This document shows positions 59,524 to 64,000 of a DNA stretch of 64,000 bases, in pieces; the first letter of the stretch is position 1, and the number at the start of each line of letters is the position of its first letter. Origin of the DNA: Areca catechu (lineage: Eukaryota > Streptophyta > Magnoliopsida > Arecales > Arecaceae); contig JAHSVC010000024.1 in assembly GCA_021397845.1 (NCBI GenBank), positions 1,240,001 through 1,304,000 on the forward strand, written 5' to 3'. The position numbers and the translations under genes are program-made. The notes below the pieces were generated by a model. That model did no database searches. It was not told the DNA's origin and saw nothing but the letters and a program-made list of their open reading frames with translations.

Positions 59524-59548
59524 CTGGGTTCGATTCCCGGCTGGTGCA
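59524..59548 (+). tRNA. tRNA-Gly-like 3' half (pseudo-tRNA)
   Basis: CTGGGTTCGATTCCCGG (T-arm with perfect box B GGTTCGATTCC at 59527) and CTGGTGCA (3' acceptor strand) match the end of plant tRNA-Gly(GCC). The upstream 45 bases do not fold into the anticodon and D arms, and the 5' acceptor GCACCAG is absent. This is a fragment, perhaps of a tRNA-derived element, and not a working tRNA. Confidence 0.45.
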
Positions 59549-59640
59549 ATTTTAATTATGTTCCATTTTTGTACAAATGCAGATCACCCAGCAGTGGTGG
59601 AGAAACAATAACGGTCCACATCCCTTATCCTCCCACGGGC

Positions 59641-59647
59641 CACGGGT

Positions 59648-59691
<44 letters not shown>

Positions 59692-59711
59692 GATAAGATA
59701 TCGCACGGGTC
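59641..59711. mobile_element. Poly(T) insertion with 8-bp direct repeats
   Basis: CACGGGTC at 59641-59648 recurs at 59704-59711. Between them stand a 41-base T run (59650-59690) and about 13 other bases. This is the footprint expected of a very short poly(A)-tailed retroposition (LINE-driven) on the minus strand, although an 8-bp match could also be chance. Confidence 0.45.
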
Positions 59712-61000
59712 TTCGTCGTTGCCTAGTAGCAATCCATCCCAACCGGTGAAGGTGTTTCCGGAACGATGGCACCTGAATCCAATCATACCATCCTCGGATA
59801 GGCGAAAGCTCCTTAAATTTGGATCTTTCTCAAGGAGGGCGATTAGATGCATGCCCGCCGTAGCGGACGGCACCATCACCCTTTGGCTCCTTGGTAACCG
59901 CTTGCAAAGTCAGTATATATGATGATGGTCCAGGGATCCCTTGGATATATATGATGGTCCCCTGGACAACCTCCCTTCCAACATGCATCACTAGTTCTTC
60001 TTTCAAGCGCAGGTAGCTCGGTTGGCTTCCCAGTCAACCGTACCGATCCCCCAGCTAAAATTTTGTAGCTGCCTCGCATCATCAATTGGGTTGAGCGAGA
60101 CTGTCGTTTTCCTTCCAATAACTGCATGCATTACGAATTTTATAAATTATTTAAGGGAACGGTGGATGACTGCTTAATTAAGAAGCTATTAATTCTTCCA
60201 TACATGTAATGTTTGGGACCGGACATTTAGATGTAATCAAAAAACCAAACGCTGCCGTCTAAGTTGAAGGTTGTGAGGTCTAATCATCGTTTGGTGGAAA
60301 GCTACCCCAGCTTAGGTGACATACTAAATCATGCTTGCTTATGATGTTGAGTTTTTGGCAGGAACTACATACATGGGATCATACGACCTCCATCTTGATG
60401 AGAAGTTTGATATGTATATACGTGGTAAAGAATCTTTAAATCATGGTGGGACGCAAATTTCCCCCATGACGACGTTCTGAAATTCTACTTGATGGACAGT
60501 CGAAGAGGAAATACTGGTGATTCAGATTGCCTACTTCCAGAGTCCTTCAAAAGGCCATGGAATTTAAGACCTGATCAAAACAGATAGACGTTTAACTGAA
60601 ACCAAAAGAAGAGGAAATAAATGCAAAAACAAATCGCAGATGCCCCTTCTTGTAATTCAAACACCCATACTTTTGATGGCTTTGCTAACCAGATTCATAC
60701 TCTGTTATCCTCTGATCCACACATAGAGAAGAAAAAAATTCTTGTTTACATCCCCATTGACAAATGAAGTAAAACAAAGCATAGCGGAAGGTTTCCTTGA
60801 TTGAAGACAGAAAAGAGGAGATCATAGCGTTGAGGTAGTTTGGGATAAAACTATGCTGATCGGACGGACAGCTGTTTATATGAAGTTGATTAGTGACATG
60901 CATCCAAAAACACAAGCACGCGTAGAGCAATTTCAAAACGAAGCTCCCATTTCATTGACGAATGTTAATCCAACTTATACTTTTTATATTAAACTTTATG
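59712..61000. other. Intergenic DNA
   Basis: No recognisable gene. Short open frames at 59876-60127 and 60685-60936 (minus) have no motifs. A local near-duplication (ATATATGATGATGGTCC / ATATATATGATGGTCC) stands at 59916-59965. Confidence 0.5.
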
Positions 61001-61620
61001 AGGCAATAGAACTTACATGAAGAAGGAATCATCGATGCCATTCGTGATCTCTTGAGCCAACTTGCCTGCAATTAAGAAGAAGATATGAATGTGTTGCCGT
61101 CGGTGTTAATTTCCGTTGACTTGCAATAGTACTAGCTGATTCTGCTGCCATCTCTGGTGGACTAGGCAAGCTCCTCGCGAGCAAAAACCTGCAAGAAACT
61201 TCTGGCCAAGAGTTCAAAAGGGATATTTCGACGCTCATGCCGGTTAGGAGAATAAGAAGGCAACAATAGTTAGAAACTATATACACTAAACAATGAACTG
61301 AACGTGAAGTGGGATAGCGATGGCATAGCTGGCCAAAAATCCCCTCTTATCTATTATAGGAAGCAAGATAACTACCTTCTGTTGCTCCCAGACCAATTTT
61401 GACGATGCTTGATTTAAATTAAGTTAGAAAGAATCGAATTGAGCTCATGGATCTAGCTCCTCGCTATCTTCTGGAGGATCTGTGTGCTGAGGTTGCTCTC
61501 AAGCTCGTCAATGGCATCTGAAATGAACATATGAGATCTGAAGAAAGGTTAAGTGAAGGATGCTCCGAAAAAGAATCCCCATCTCCATCGTACTCGGTGG
61601 TATTTATAGGCCAGAAACCT
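61001..61620 (-). other. Possible minus-strand transcription unit
   Basis: The minus strand has CCTATAAATACC (a TATA box at about 61598-61608) with a leader, then a short frame M-F-I-S-D-A-I-D-E-L-E (about 61530-61460). Farther down, two segments are preceded by plausible acceptor sites (TTCTTGCAG near 61190 and TTAATTGCAG near 61066). The last could encode G-K-L-A-Q-E-I-T-N-G-I-D-D-S-F-F-M before a stop at about 61016. No family recognised. It may be a small intron-containing host gene or the remains of one. Confidence 0.25.
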
Positions 61621-61744
61621 AACCGCTTATAACTGGCATCCAGCTGTTAAACGGTTAATTTAGGACATGACCACATGCAACAAAAGTCTATCCATAGTTG
61701 ATCAGCCCTTTCCAGATGTTGAATGATCTCTGCATTGTTTGAAT

Positions 61745-62290
61745 ATGATCGGCTTTACCTCTCCTAGAAGTCAGTCAGTCTTATGCCTGGAGAATTGATC
61801 GGCTTTACGCCTCTTGGGAGTTGTTCAGCCTTATGCCTCTGGGCATTGATCGAACTTGTGCCTATTGGACATTGATTAGCTTTACGCCTCATGGGCGTTG
61901 TTCGAACTTGTGCCTATTGGGCATTGATCGGCTTTACGCCTCTTGGACGTTGTTCAGCCTTATGCCTCTTGGGCATTGATCGAACTTGTGCCTATTGGGC
62001 ATTGATCGGCTTTACGCCTCTTGACATTGTTCAGCCTTACACCTCTTGGACATTGATCGAACTTATGCCTATTGGGCATTGATCAGCTTTACGTTTCTTG
62101 GGCGTTGTTCGAACTTGTGCCTGTTGGATATTGATCGGCTTTACGCTCTTGAGCTTGTTCAGCCTTATGCCTCTTGGACATTGATCGAACTTGTGCCTAT
62201 TGGGCATTGATCAACTTTACGCCTCTTAGACGTTGTTCAGCCTATGCCTCTTGAGCATTGATCGAACTTGTGCCTATTAGGCATTGATCA
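61745..62290. repeat. 26/78-bp tandem repeat, first block
   Basis: Units of 26 bp ending GCCT(C/A)TTGGGC(A/G) are organised in triplets of 78 bp (ATTGATCGGCTTTACG, GTTGTTCAGCCTTATG, ATTGATCGAACTTGTG). Later units carry small deletions. Confidence 0.9.
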
Positions 62291-62803
62291 GCCAGATTCA
62301 ATCTTTACAGATCATCATAAACTGACCAAACTTGTCATATCCCAATACTAGTCCTTCCAATTTCTGAATTCATTAATTGAAAATCAGAAACGTTAGAAGC
62401 TTCCACTTTTGGGCGGCACGCTTTGATGGCGTGTCAAACTCTGATTGGGGAGGCGGTTATAAAAACTAACAGTCGTATTGCCCTCATCATTGTAATTTCG
62501 AAACTCAAAAGACCGAAAGATCTTCGTCAAAAATAAATGCATCACCCATCAGCAGAATATTGCCGTCGGATTTACGAAGGGATTTCGATCCTTCGAGAAA
62601 ACTCTACCTTTTTACCAGATATTTGCGGAACAGGTAGCCAGATCTGGATCAATATCGTTATTCGAGAGAAATCTGGATTGTTGAAGGGTATTATTAAACC
62701 ACCATCCTCCCCAAGAAAATAGGTTTTTCCACCCATTTCAACCTCTTCGCCTTAGGAGCAAAAGAAACCTTTCAGGTCGGCCTCTATTCTTCTTCTACCT
62801 TTT

Positions 62804-63215
62804 CCTCATGGGCGTTGTTCGAACTTGTGCCTATTGGGCATTGATCGACTTTACGCCTCTTGGGCGTTGTTCAGCCTTATGCCTCTTGGGCATTGATCGA
62901 ACTTGTGCCTATTGGGCATTGATCGGCTTTACGCCTCTTGGACGTTGTTCAGCCTTACGCCTCTTGGGCATTGATCGAACTTGTGCCTATTGGGCATTGA
63001 TCGGCTTTACGTTTCTTGGGCGTTGTTCGAACTTGTGCCTGTTGGATATTGATCGGCTTTATACCTCTTGAGCATTGTGAAGCCTTATGCCTCTTGGGCA
63101 TTGATCGAACTTGTGCCTATTGGGCATTGATCAGCTTTACGCCTCTTGGACGTTGTTCAGCCTTATGCCTCTTGAGCATTGATCGAACTTGTGCCTATTA
63201 GGCATTGATCAGCCA
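62804..63215. repeat. 26/78-bp tandem repeat, second block
   Basis: Same triplet organisation as 61745-62290, fewer units. Confidence 0.9.
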
Positions 63216-63375
63216 GATTCAAATCTTTACCGGATCATCATAAACTGACCAAACTTGTCGTATCCCAATACTAGTCCTTCCAATTTCTGAATTCATTAAT
63301 TGGAAATCAGAAACTGTCAGAAGCTTCCACTTTTGGGCGGCACGCTTTGATGGCGTGTCAAACTCTGATTGGGGA

Positions 63376-63400
63376 GGCGGTTATAAAAACTAACAGTCGT
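63376..63400 (+). promoter_or_regulatory. Candidate promoter of the Tat C antisense ORF
   Basis: GGTTATAAAAAC lies about 385 bp upstream of the antisense ORF start (63769), preceded by a CAAACTCTGATTGG block and followed by a pyrimidine/purine leader. The duplicate at about 62455 has the same element. A plus-strand TATA box in LTR-end DNA would allow the ORF to be transcribed opposite to the element. Inference from sequence only. Confidence 0.4.
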
Positions 63401-63768
63401 ATCCTGCCCTCATCATTGTAATTTTGAAACTCAAAAAGATCGAAAGATCTTCGTCAAAAATAAATGCATCCATCCCATCAGCAGAATATTGCCGTCGGAT
63501 TACGAAGGGTCATTTCGATCCTTCGAGAAACTCTACCTTTTTACCAGATATTTGCGGACAGGTAGCCAGATCTGGATCAATATCGTTATTCGAGAGAAAT
63601 CTTGGACTGTTGAAGGGCATATATAAACACCATCCTCCCCAAGAAAATAGGTTTTTCCACCATTTCAACCTCTTCGCCTTAGGAGCAAAAGAAACCTTTC
63701 AGGTCGGCCTCTATTCTTCTTCTACCTTTTTCTTTTAAGTTAATCTTCCTTTACTTCCTCTTTCCATT

Positions 63769-64000
63769 ATGGCTTGAATATTAGAGGTCAGTCATGCTGA
63801 AATCCTTGAGGAATCCACTTCCCAACAACAGAAGAAACAAACCGAATCAGTGAAGATAGGTGATGTTAGGTCTTCCTTAACTGAACACCGAATCTTAGCA
63901 TTGAAACAATATTATAACATTTCGGATGATTATGCCGTAGTTCTTCCAAATCCTGATGACCAAATAGATCGGCCTCCACCTGGTAACTTGACAATCTATG
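63769..64000 (+). pseudogene. Tat C antisense ORF (aORF), N-terminal part, cut by window end
   Basis: The ATG at 63769 is followed by TGA at codon 3, after which the same frame is open to the window end. The segment L-K-Q-Y-Y-N-I, V-V-L-P, R-P-P-P-G-N-L-T-I-Y aligns with L-R-V-R-Y-N-I-P...G-P-P-S-P-S-S-L-L-I-Y of the B copy. The TGA may be a point mutation or a sign that the true start is downstream. Together with 61745-63738 as LTR-end DNA this marks a third Tat family. Gag-pol is expected on the minus strand beyond 64000. Confidence 0.65.

Larger units (their letters stand above)
61887..63738. repeat. About 0.92-kb direct duplication (two copies)
   Basis: 61887-62803 and 62804-63738 match along their length: repeat array, then a unique tail with GGCGGTTATAAAAAC, a leader-like part, and AGGTCGGCCTCTATTC. 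The second copy continues into the Tat C antisense ORF; the first is followed by the start of the second. Differences are small indels. Confidence 0.85.

Noticed and set aside
59480..59548. Complete tRNA-Gly gene
   Set aside because: Only the T-arm and 3' acceptor match. The D arm, anticodon stem with a 7-base loop and 5' acceptor cannot be formed.
59398..59922. 174-codon ORF with a poly-Phe run
   Set aside because: The Phe run is the 41-base T stretch, and the frame has no other conserved feature.
61745..63215. CRISPR-like array
   Set aside because: Units are contiguous tandem repeats without unique spacers, in plant retroelement DNA.

Overview
This window is plant nuclear DNA, most probably monocot. 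It is dominated by nested and decayed LTR retrotransposons and holds one clearly recognisable host gene. The plant origin rests on complete Ty3/gypsy and Ty1/copia domain sets of plant lineages (Tat, a chromodomain clade, Sirevirus), a plant-type cation/calcium exchanger (CCX) gene and long AT-rich stretches. A palm-like monocot is only a guess.

Layout. (1) 1-8578 and 22060-30728 form a giant inverted repeat of about 8.6 kb per arm, nearly identical apart from small indels. Each arm runs from flanking DNA through a chromovirus pol end with its LTR, an AT-rich stretch and a Tat LTR into the Tat antisense ORF. (2) The left arm continues without a break into the rest of a Tat element, A (4476-17055, minus strand): 3' LTR, antisense multi-exon ORF (plus strand), tandem repeats, integrase, RNase H, RT, protease, gag, and a 5' LTR truncated at 17055. 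There a copia element, D, begins (17056-22059). D is cut off inside gag, exactly where the right arm starts. (3) 30729-34219 holds unrecognised DNA, a Tat LTR-like fragment and two related copia-type LTRs facing head to head. (4) A Sirevirus with both LTRs and a CTTCT target duplication (34220-49345, minus strand) is inserted in the second of those LTRs. It carries an env-like ORF, an inserted LTR (38383-40164) and a solo Tat LTR with its own AGATC duplication (45577-47855), which contains a very regular 185-bp higher-order tandem repeat. (5) 50715-55240 is Tat fragment B: antisense ORF, 45-bp tandem repeat, integrase and RNase H. (6) 56464-58130 is the CCX gene, intronless and broken by one apparent 1-bp deletion. 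(7) 58131-61740 is intergenic DNA with microsatellites, a poly(T) insertion with short flanking direct repeats, and a tRNA-Gly-like 3' half. (8) 61745-64000 is the LTR end of a third Tat element, C, with 26-bp/78-bp repeats, a 0.9-kb direct duplication and the start of its antisense ORF.

The most interesting system is the antisense ORF carried by three different Tat families here (A, B, C). It keeps its domain order, conserved motifs and canonical introns at matching positions, and in C it lies downstream of a TATA-like element in the adjoining repeat. Extra ORFs in Tat elements are known (for example gene23 of maize Grande), but their function is not. Almost all element ORFs are interrupted by frameshifts or stops. 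Coordinates of decayed domains are therefore approximate, and the many 1-bp indels may partly be assembly error.
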